A stretch of 47,712 nucleotides of DNA from Pseudonocardia sp. CNS-139 (GTDB lineage: Bacteria > Actinomycetota > Actinomycetes > Mycobacteriales > Pseudonocardiaceae). The notes beneath the pieces are model-generated. The model saw nothing but the letters and a program-made list of their open reading frames with translations. It ran no database searches and was not told where the DNA came from. The number at the start of each line of letters is the position of its first letter. The first letter of the stretch is position 1. Position numbers and translations under genes: made by a program. Of this stretch, positions 36,904 through 44,034 are shown in pieces. The stretch is taken from positions 1 to 47,712 of the forward strand of contig MKJX01000194.1 of assembly GCA_001942415.1 (NCBI GenBank), given 5' to 3'.

Positions 36904-37778
36904 ATGGAAATCGCCATCGAGACGCGCGCCTGCGCATGCGCTACGGCCCGCGCGAGACGCTGCACGGCGTCGACCTTCGGGTCCACCGCGGTGAGGTGCT
37001 CGCCCTGCTGGGGCCCAACGGCGCGGGCAAGACCACCACGATCGAGATCCTGGAGGGCTTCCGGACGCGCACGGGCGGCGACGTCACGGTGCTCGGCGCC
37101 GACCCGGCACGCGGCGACGAGGCGTGGCGGGCCCGGGTCGGGGTCGTGCTCCAGGACTGGCGCGACCACGGCCGGTGGAAGGTGCGCGAGCTGCTGGCCA
37201 ACCTGCGCCGCTTCTACCTCCCGTACGGCCGCGGGCCCTACGACCCGGACGAGCTGCTCGCGCTCGTCGGGCTCACCGACCACGCCGGTGCGGTCGTCGG
37301 CCGGCTCTCGGGCGGCCAGCGCCGGCGGCTGGACGTCGCGATCGGGCTGGCCGGGCGCCCGGAGCTGCTGTTCCTCGACGAGCCGACGGCCGGGTTCGAC
37401 CCGGAGGCCCGCCAGGAGTTCCACGAGCTGGTGCGCCGGCTCGCGGCGGAGACGACGATCCTGCTCACCACCCACGACCTCGACGAGGCCGAGAAGCTCG
37501 CCGACCGGATCGTCGTGCTCGTCGGCGGGCGGATCGTGGCCGACGGCACGGCCGCGGAGCTGGCCGCCCGGATGGCCCGCGACGGGGAGGTCCGGTTCCG
37601 CCGCGACGGACAGCGGCACGTCGTGTCGGTGCCCGACCCCACCGGCTACGTGCGCGCACTGTTCGCCGAGTTCGGCGAGACCGTCACCGACCTGGAGGTC
37701 CGCCCGCCCCGGCTGGAGGACGTCTACCTGGCGATGGTGCGCGACGCGGAGACCGTGCGGGCGGGAGTGGCGGCGTGA
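36904..37778 (+). CDS. ABC-2 exporter ATP-binding protein, one frameshift
   Basis: About 291 residues. Walker A GPNGAGKTTT near residue 37, Q-loop VVLQDW near 82, signature LSGGQRRRL near 136, Walker B LLFLDEPTAGFDPEA near 156, switch His in TTHDLDEAE near 190. This is the DrrA/ABC-2 type used for drug or lipid export. ATG 36904 lies in one frame and the body in another, with the break at about 36930; one added base joins ETR to LRMRYG. Its stop overlaps the GTG of the permease. Confidence 0.9.
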
Positions 37779-38568
37779 GCGCCACCGTCGTGGCGCTGGC
37801 GGCCGGCGCCGAACGCGGCCGCATCGAGTTCCGCCAGGGCATGCGCAGCGGCGAGATCATCGGCTACCTGTGGCCGTCGGCGGTGGCGCTGGTCGTGCTC
37901 GCGTTCCTCGGGGACCGGCCGGTGCCGGGTGTGGCGTTCCCGCTGGGCGCGGCGGCGTGCCGGGGCTGCTCGGCGTCAACGTCGTGCTCACGGGCATGGC
38001 CGGGCTCGCCGCCACGCTGATCATGGAACGCGGGGACGGCACGCTGCTGCGGGCCAAGGCGCTTCCCAACGGGGTGCTCGGCTACCTGGCCGGCAAGGTC
38101 GTGGCGCAGTCGGCGCTGACGGTTGCGATGCTGGTGGCGGTGCTGGTGCCGGCCGTGTTCCTGTTCGACGGGCTGCGGATCGACGCCGCCGGCGTGCTGA
38201 CGCTCGGGTGGGTGCTCGCTCTCGGGCTGGTGGCGACGCTCCCGATCGGCGCGGTGTTCGGCGCGCTCTTCCGCTCCGTGCAGGCCGTGGGCCTGGTGAT
38301 GCTGTTCGTGATGGCGCTGGCCGCGGTGTCCGGGGTGTTCTACCCGATCACCGCGCTGCCCACGTGGCTCCAGTGGGTCGGGCAGGCGTTCCCGGTCTAC
38401 TGGCTCGGCCTGGGCATGCGTGCGGCGCTGCTGCCCGACGCGCTCGCCGCCGCGGAGATCGGCGGCACGTGGCGGCAGGCGGAGACGGCCGTGGCGCTGG
38501 CCGGGTGGGCGCTGCTCGGGTACCTGCTGGCCCCGCCGCTGCTGCGCAGGCTCGCCCGCCGGGCATAG
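37775..38568 (+). CDS. ABC-2 type exporter permease, one frameshift
   Basis: About 264 residues with six helices. The start GTG 37775 overlaps the ATPase stop (GTGA). Helices include WPSAVALVVLAFLGD, then MAGLAATLIMERGDGTLLRAKALP (the cytoplasmic coupling segment near residue 80, conserved in DrrB-type proteins), then MLFVMALAAVSGVFYPITALPTWLQ near 180. The frame breaks near 37957; one added base leads to LLGVNVVLTGMAG. With the ATPase it forms a complete exporter whose cargo is unknown. Confidence 0.87.
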
Positions 38569-38575
38569 CAGTGAT

Positions 38576-38985
38576 CTAGCTGCCGGGCCGGGGCTCGGGG
38601 ACGTCGCGGTCGCGGATCAGGGCGGAGATCCGCTGCCGCGACACCCCGAACAGCTGCCCGATGCGGTAGGTGCTGACGTTCTCGCGCTGCAGCGCGAGCG
38701 CCTCCTCGCGGCGGAACCGGCCGCCGGTCTCGCCGAGGTCCTCCAGCACCTTCGTGACGGTCTCGACGACGAGCGGGCGGTCCTCGTTGGAGACGATCTC
38801 GAACCAGGACTGCCCGGCTTCGCGCAGCTCCACGAGCTGGGACAGGCGCTGGTCGGCCGCCTCCAACGCGAGGATGCTGCGCTGGATCTGCGCCTTGAGG
38901 TCCGCGAGCGCCGGACGGCGGGGTCGGCGCCGGTCCGCGCGGCCCTGGCACCTGTCGGGCGGGACGTCGGCGGGTGGGACGTCAT
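38576..38985 (-). CDS. Small helix-turn-helix protein, one frameshift
   Basis: About 136 residues. After a basic, low-complexity N-terminus, a helical region (DLKAQIQRSILALEAADQRLSQLVELREAG begins it) with ETVTKVLEDLGE follows. The C-terminal HTH is VSTYRIGQLFGVSRQRISALIRDRD, of the Hin-recombinase/resolvase-like kind. ATG 38985; the frame breaks near 38922, joined by one base into ALADLKAQ. It is convergent with the ABC permease, seven bases apart. Probably a transcription regulator; target unknown. Confidence 0.72.
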
Positions 38986-39127
38986 GGCCGTACGCTACCC
39001 GGCCCCCGCGGAATCCCGACACCAAGGACGAACCGAACGGCCGAGCAACCCCCGCCGGATGCCAGGCGTCCTTCCTCGTGTGAACGGGGGGCAATAGCCA
39101 TTGCCCCCAAACGGGGGAGCCTGCAAT

Positions 39128-40206
39128 ATGATCAACATGTCAACGACGTCGGCCTGTCCGGCGTGCTCGGCGCCGGCCGGGCCGCCGTTCGTGCGGCTCG
39201 GCGCGCTGCCGGTGCACGGCCGCGCCACCTTCGCGACGTGCGACGAGGCGCGCGCCGTGCCCGTCGGCGACCTGGAGCTGACGCTGTGCGAGGCGTGCGG
39301 GGTGGTGTTCAACGCCACCTTCGACCCGGCGCTGCTCCTGCCCGGACCGCCCGAGCCGGGGCCCGCTCGGCCCGGCTCGCGGCGCACCGCACGGAGCTGG
39401 CACAGCGCTGGGTGGCCCGGCACCGGCTGCGTGGGGCGCCGGTCGTCGAGGTCGGCGGGGATCTCGGTGCTGAGCTGCTGTGGCCGGCGTGGGGAGCGTC
39501 ACCGAGGTCGGGCCGGAGGCGTTCGGGCCCGGCAGCATCCCGCCCGGGACGCCGCGGTGGTCACCCGCGGCCCGTCGGCGCAGGTGGTGGAGGGGATGCG
39601 GGCGGCCGGCACGTCCGTGCTGCTCACCGAGGTGCCCGACGTCGGGCGGGTGCTCGCCGAGGGCGCGTTCTGGGACCTGCGCTACGAGCACCGCTGCGCG
39701 TTCACGGCCGAGACGCTGACCGCGTTCCTCGGCCGGCTCGGACTGGGCGTCACGAGCGCCCGCACGGTGCACGGGGGCCGCACCGTGGTGGCCGAGGCCT
39801 CGCTCGACGCGGCGCCGGCCGGGGGCGTGCCGGCGGCCGACCTGGCCGGGCTGCGCGGCCTGTGCGAGGACTTCGGCTACCAGGCGGCGCGGCGCATCGC
39901 GCACTGGGCCGGCTGGCTCGACGAGCAGGCGGCGGCCGGCACCTCCGTCGCCGTGTGGGGCCCGGCAGCGGTGGCGTTCCTCGCCGTGCTCGACGGCCAC
40001 GACACCCCGGTCGCCGCGGCCGTCGACCCGCACCCGGCGCGGCAGGGCCGCCACCTCGGCGGATCGGGCCTGCCGGTCGTCGCGCCCGCCGACCTCAAGG
40101 CGGCGCGCCCGGCGCGGTGCTGCTGACCGACCCGACCGACGAACCCGAGGTACGGGCCCAGCTCGACGAGCTGGGCCTCGGCACCACCGAACTGCTCACC
40201 GTCTAG
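39128..40206 (+). CDS. Sugar C-methyltransferase-like protein, four frameshifts
   Basis: About 360 residues, resembling the NDP-hexose C-methyltransferases (TylCIII/NovU type). The N-terminal zinc-binding domain has CPACSAP near residue 9 and LCEACGVVFNATFDP near 58. The C-terminal domain has YQAARRIAHWAGWLDE, then VAVWGPAAVAFLAVLDGHDTPVAAAVD and LLTDPTDEPEVRAQLDE. The central SAM-binding part is short and atypical (PVVEVGGDLGAELLWPAWG) and lacks a clear GxGxG. Frames break near 39370, 39482, 39545 and 40115, all repairable by one base each, an unusually high density. ATG 39128 or 39137. With the downstream nucleotidyltransferase it suggests deoxysugar or surface-glycan synthesis. Confidence 0.68.
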
Positions 40207-40222
40207 ATCCCGGAAGGACCCA

Positions 40223-41053
40223 GTGAAGGTCGTCCTGTTCTGCGGCGGATACGGGATGCGTATGCGTGACGGCGCGTCCGACCTGCCCAAGCCGATGCAG
40301 CCGCTCGGCCCGCGCCCGTTGCTCTGGCACGTGATGCGCTACTACGCGCATTTCGGCCACACCGATTTCGTGTTGTGCCTGGGATACGGCGCGCACCACG
40401 TCAAGGACTTCTTCCTCAACTACTCCGAGACCGCGTCCAACGATTTCGTGCTGCACGGCCGCGACATCAAGCTGCTCGGTTCGGACATCCAGGACTGGCG
40501 CATCACGTTCGTCCACACCGGCCTCGACTCCCCGATCGGGGAACGGCTGCGGCGGGTGCGGCGCCACGTCGAGAACGACGAGATGTTCCTCGCCAACTAC
40601 GCCGACGTGCTCACCGACGCGCGGCTGGACGTGATGATCGACTGGTTCCGCGCCTCGGACGCCGCCGGGGCGCTGCTCGCGGTGCCGCCGCAGCCGGCGT
40701 TCCACTGCGTCGACGTCGACGGCAACAGCCGCATCGCCGCGATCACCACGCTGCAGGAGCTGCCGCTGTGGGAGAACGGCGGCTACTTCGCGCTGCGCCC
40801 GGAGGTGTTCGACCACCTGCCCGAGGGCAGCGACCTGGTCACCGACGCGTGCCAGCAGCTGGCCAAGGAGGGCCGGATGCTGGCCTACCGGCACCGCGGG
40901 TTCTGGCAGGCGGCGGACACCGTCAAGGAACGCAACGCGCTGGAGGCCGAGTACCGGTCGGGACGGCGGCCGTGGATGCTCTGGGAGCAGCCCGACCGCG
41001 ACCCCCTGCAGGCGACGATCGCCGCGCTCGGCAGGTCCGACCGGCGCACCTGA
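40223..41053 (+). CDS. Glucose-1-phosphate cytidylyltransferase-like sugar nucleotidyltransferase
   Basis: A 276-residue NTP_transferase protein like RfbF, which makes CDP-glucose from CTP and glucose-1-phosphate. The nucleotide-binding start is VVLFCGGYGMRMRDGASDLPKPM with the catalytic Arg and Lys, then HVMRYYAHFGHTDFVLCLGYG, then FLANYADVLTDARLDVMIDW near residue 120, where the metal-binding Asp sits (RfbF has YGDGV here; this has NYADV). HRGFWQAADTVKERNALE near 225 is conserved. GTG 40223 follows GGAAGGA, 17 bases after the preceding gene, so one operon. Confidence 0.86.
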   Translation: MKVVLFCGGYGMRMRDGASDLPKPMQPLGPRPLLWHVMRYYAHFGHTDFVLCLGYGAHHVKDFFLNYSETASNDFVLHGRDIKLLGSDIQDWRITFVHTGLDSPIGERLRRVRRHVENDEMFLANYADVLTDARLDVMIDWFRASDAAGALLAVPPQPAFHCVDVDGNSRIAAITTLQELPLWENGGYFALRPEVFDHLPEGSDLVTDACQQLAKEGRMLAYRHRGFWQAADTVKERNALEAEYRSGRRPWMLWEQPDRDPLQATIAALGRSDRRT

Positions 41054-41179
41054 CGCTGCCCCGAACGGAGCGCCGACCGGACAGGTGATCGACGGCCGTT
41101 GTTCCCGTCGCAACCACCCGCTCGTTGATCATGGGCTGAGATTCTTTCCCGGCTCATCAGACGCCGAGCGGGAGATTCT

Positions 41180-41980
41180 GTGCACAACACACCTGCGAAA
41201 GCACGTCGCCCATTCCTCCTCTCCGCCGCCACGATCGTCTGCGCCATCGTGCTGACGGTCGTGTTCCCGGGAACTGCGCTGGCGGATCCGCCGCGCGCGC
41301 TTCCCAGCAATGCGTCCAGCGCGGAATACACGTTCCAGCCCGCGATGGACTACGACGGTGACGGCTGTTACCCCACACCGGCCATCGGCCCGGACGGGAC
41401 GCTGAACCCGGGACTCAACCTCTCGGGCGCGGTGAACGGGAGCTGCCGCGACTCCTGGGACCTCGACAACACCAACTCGTACTCGCGCAGCAAGTGCAAC
41501 AACGGCTGGTGCGTGTACCTCTACACGTTCTACTTCGAGAAGGACCAGGCGCTGCCCGGCACCGGGCTCGGCGGGCACCGGCACGACTGGGAGCACGTCG
41601 CGGTCTGGGTGCAGGGCGGCCAGGTGCGCTACGTCTCGACCTCGGAGCACGGCCGGTACGTGGTGCACGCGGCGTCGTCGGTGGCGTTCGACGGCCCGAC
41701 GCACCCGAAGATCGTCTACCACAAGGACGGCGCGTCGACCCACGCGATGCGGCTGGCCAGCTCCACCGAGCCGCCGGAGAACCACTTCGGCGCCTGGCAG
41801 TACCCCGACCTGGTCGGCTGGGACGGCTACCCGGCCGGCATCCGTGACCGGCTGACGAGCTCGCAGGCCGACGCGCACTTCGGCTCGGCCGACTTCCCGC
41901 TCAAGGACCTGGGCAACACGTTCAACAACAACCTGGCGAGCGCGATGCCGGGCGGCATCCCGTTCAACCCGCACGCCTGA
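41180..41980 (+). CDS. Secreted NPP1 (necrosis- and ethylene-inducing-like, NLP) protein
   Basis: A 266-residue exported protein. The signal peptide spans about 1-36 (hydrophobic LLSAATIVCAIVLTVVFPG, cleavage after ALA). The NPP1 domain then covers nearly all of it, with the diagnostic GHRHDWEHVAVWV near residue 133, an acidic cation-binding site in this family. Four cysteines (GDGCYP, GSCRD, SKCNNGWC) could make disulfides as in the bacterial type. These proteins permeabilise plant membranes in plant pathogens; whether this one is cytolytic is unknown. Start GTG 41180 with GGGAGA upstream. 3' end abuts a CCGCACACAC repeat. Confidence 0.92.
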   Translation: MHNTPAKARRPFLLSAATIVCAIVLTVVFPGTALADPPRALPSNASSAEYTFQPAMDYDGDGCYPTPAIGPDGTLNPGLNLSGAVNGSCRDSWDLDNTNSYSRSKCNNGWCVYLYTFYFEKDQALPGTGLGGHRHDWEHVAVWVQGGQVRYVSTSEHGRYVVHAASSVAFDGPTHPKIVYHKDGASTHAMRLASSTEPPENHFGAWQYPDLVGWDGYPAGIRDRLTSSQADAHFGSADFPLKDLGNTFNNNLASAMPGGIPFNPHA

Positions 41981-42053
41981 CCGCACACACCTCGCGCGTC
42001 CGCACACACGTCCTGACATGTGTGCGGACGCCGTTTCGTGTGTGCGGTGCAGT
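41979..42053. repeat. Nested inverted repeat of the CCGCACACAC family, site 1
   Basis: Forward words at 41981 (CCGCACACACC) and 42000 (CCGCACACACGTCCTGA), then inverted words ACATGTGTGCGG (to 42027) and CGTGTGTGCGGT (to 42048). The layout is word, word, inverted word, inverted word. It starts on the stop codon of the NPP1 gene and continues into the metallophosphoesterase fragment. A second copy is at 42443-42517. Confidence 0.78.
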
Positions 42054-42398
42054 CATCTGCGCGTCGTCGCCACCGCGGCCATCGACCTGCGCGACCCGGA
42101 GCGGCTCGGCGCGGTGATCGCCGGCACGGACGTGCGGGTGGTGCTGGCCGGGCACACGCACGTGGTGAGCGTTGGCGCGCTCGACGGGCTGCCGGTGTGG
42201 ACCGGCGGGACGACGGCGTTCGCGTCGGGCGCGTTCGGCGCGAACGGCGGCGAGGACCAACTCCTCTCCCCCAGCGCCAACCGCGTCGACCTCTTCGCCG
42301 ACTCGCTGCTCGTGACGACGGTGGCCGTCGACGCGGAGCTGGTCGGGACGGCGACGGCGGAGCAGGTGGAGGCGATGATCGCCGCGATGGACCGCTGA
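42054..42398 (+). pseudogene. C-terminal fragment of a calcineurin-like metallophosphoesterase
   Basis: About 115 residues. The metal-binding GHTHV is within DVRVVLAGHTHVVSVGALDGLPVW, followed by the typical GGTTAFASGAFGANGGED strand region of cyclic-nucleotide phosphodiesterase CpdA-type enzymes. The N-terminal two-thirds, with the catalytic D-x-H and GDxx motifs, is missing. The break point is the right edge of the CCGCACACAC repeat, and another copy of the repeat follows the gene. It has no start of its own, so is most likely non-functional. Confidence 0.7.
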
Positions 42399-42442
42399 TC
42401 AGGTGGTGCGGCGTGACTCGGCGATCCTGCGGGACTGCCGTC

Positions 42443-42517
42443 CTGACCGCACACACCTTCGGGACTCCGCACACACGTCCTGACGTGTGTGCGGAGGCGC
42501 CGAGGTGTGTGCGGTGC
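42443..42517. repeat. Nested inverted repeat of the CCGCACACAC family, site 2
   Basis: Words CCGCACACACC (42447) and CCGCACACACGTCCTGA (42467) then ACGTGTGTGCGG (to 42494) and GGTGTGTGCGGT (to 42515). It is nearly the same as site 1 over all four words. It lies between the phosphoesterase fragment and the convergent DUF397 gene. Confidence 0.78.
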
Positions 42518-42541
42518 GGGGGTCGAGTCGGGCAGGTGGGC

Positions 42542-42742
42542 TCAGGCGTCGAACTCGCCCGCGCGGACGCCGACGACGAACTCGCGCAGGTCGGCGGGGG
42601 TGAGGACCAGCATCCCGCCGGCCGGGGCCTTGCTGTCGCGCATCGCCACCCGGCCGTCCGCAACCACGGCCAGCTCCACGCAGTTGCCGTTGTCCCCGCT
42701 GTAGCTGCTCTTGCGCCAGTGCAGGTCGAGCGCGCCGCTCAC
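42542..42742 (-). CDS. DUF397 protein
   Basis: A 66-residue protein of the DUF397 family: LHWRKSSYSGDNGNCVELA at the start, then VAMRDSKAPAGGMLVLTPADLREFVVGV, the complete domain. It follows the XRE-DUF5753 gene with a 20-base gap and is its usual partner in streptomycetes and relatives (WhiJ-type systems), where the small protein is thought to modulate the regulator. ATG 42742. Regulation is likely joint with the upstream gene. Confidence 0.93.
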   Translation of the reverse strand: MSGALDLHWRKSSYSGDNGNCVELAVVADGRVAMRDSKAPAGGMLVLTPADLREFVVGVRAGEFDA

Positions 42743-42762
42743 GGTGGGCCTCCGGACTTACT

Positions 42763-43598
42763 TCATTGCATCGACTCGATCAGAGCAATCGACTGCTCGG
42801 GACCGAGGGCAACCTGTCGCAGGTTGTCGGCGACCATCCTATAAGTGGTCACCTGATCAGGGTCTTGAAGGTAGACCGCGCCGTCCTTCAGCTCCACGTA
42901 GACGATCGGTTTGGCCAGCTCGAAGTCGAGCAGGACGAACGGCCCGGCAATCGCTGTATGCGGCCCGTCCTCCGGCCGCACCACTTGCAGCGTCACGTTC
43001 GGCCGCTTGGCCATCTCAATGAGGTGCCGGAGCTGGGCCTGCCGCAGCTCGGGCGTGCCGATGGCCAGGCGCAGCGCGCCCTCGGTCACCACTGCGTGGA
43101 GGTCGAGCGGGTTCTCGTCGGCCGTGAGCCGGCGGGAGCGGGCCATCCGGAAGCCCACGAACCGTTCGTTGTGATCGGCCCGCACCCGAGGCGAGTTGGC
43201 TGTCGCTGCTGCGGCGTACTCCTGAATCTGCAGCAGACCCGGGATGATCGTCGGCTCGAACGTGAATTCTGCGTCTGCGAGCCTTCGAGGCCGACATAGG
43301 TGCGCAGCCAGTCGGGCACGACCTGCGCCCACGGGCCCCACCACGTCGAGTTGTCCGCACTCCCGCTCAGCGAGCAGAGGCGGTCGATGTCGCGTTGGGG
43401 TGCGCCGTAGGCGGTGAGCAGGGTGGCGATGTCCTCGGGGTCCTGCGTCTGCCGGCCCGTCTCCAGGTGGCCGAGCTTCGGCTTGCTGATGCCCGTCAGC
43501 TCGGCGGCCTGCGCGCCGGACAGGCGGGCGTCGCTGCGGAACCGGGCCAGCTCGGTGCCGATCAGCCAGCGCAACGGGGACGCGGGCGCTCCGACCAT
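42763..43598 (-). CDS. XRE regulator with DUF5753 domain (WhiJ-like), one frameshift
   Basis: About 278 residues. HTH at residues 15-70: LARFRSDARLSGAQAAELTGISKPKL then GHLETGRQTQDPEDIATLLTAYG. The C-terminal DUF5753 domain follows from about 100 (FEPTIIPGLLQIQEYAAA, then HLIEMAKRPNVTLQVVRPEDGPH and the last FVLLDFELAKPIVYVEL). The frame breaks near 43281, where one base joins LEGSQ to AEFTFEPTIIPG. ATG 43598 with AGGAG. With DUF397 downstream and a small acidic protein divergent it forms a WhiJ-type locus, usually linked to development or secondary metabolism. Confidence 0.92.
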
Positions 43599-43613
43599 CA
43601 ACCCACTCCTTCC

Positions 43614-43633
43614 ATCATGATTCGCATCATGAT
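43614..43633. promoter_or_regulatory. Twin self-complementary octamers ATCATGAT
   Basis: ATCATGAT at 43614-43621 and 43626-43633, spaced by TCGC (12-base period). Each octamer is its own reverse complement. They lie just upstream of the WhiJ-like gene start, in an AT-rich spot, the expected place for a dimeric XRE repressor pair. Confidence 0.6.
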
Positions 43634-43744
43634 ACTTTGCGACTTGCGTCACTCGATGCTGATCCGTAGGGGGTCCAGGGTGCCAGTGCCGAGGTGACGC
43701 ATGCCCACCACCCCCTACGCACCGAACAAGAGAGGACACATGCC

Positions 43745-43975
43745 GTGAAGACACACGCCGAGATCGACCTCGACTCGTCGGCCGCGCTGGAGACCGTCGC
43801 CTACGAGGGCGAGCTGCGGATGGAGTTCGACAGCGGCGGCACCTGCCTCGTGCTGTGCCTGACCGAGGACCTCGTGCAGAAGCTGTCGGTCCTGCTTCCG
43901 GTGGCCGTCGACGAGCTGCGGTACGTCCGGGAGAACCCGCGCTACGAGCACCGGCTCGTGGTGGCCCCGAGCTGA
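43745..43975 (+). CDS. Small acidic protein divergent from the WhiJ-like gene
   Basis: A 76-residue protein, not of a named family that I recognise. It has an acidic start (EIDLDSSAALETVAYEGELRMEF), a hydrophobic centre (TCLVLCLTEDLVQKLSVLLPVAVDELRY) and an ending YEHRLVVAPS. GTG 43745 has AGAGGA upstream. Position and strand suggest it is the third member of the WhiJ-type group. The alternative upstream ATG (43694) has no ribosome site. Confidence 0.6.
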   Translation: MKTHAEIDLDSSAALETVAYEGELRMEFDSGGTCLVLCLTEDLVQKLSVLLPVAVDELRYVRENPRYEHRLVVAPS

Positions 43976-44034
43976 GTCCCACGATGGGGGCACACAGCCG
44001 GAGCGGATAAGAAACGAGTCGTAGCGTAACTTTC

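Noticed and set aside
42018..42053. ATG/GTG starts inside the CCGCACACAC repeat as true start of the phosphoesterase
   Set aside because: Would encode only repeat-derived residues before the fragment, and the catalytic N-terminal domain would still be missing.
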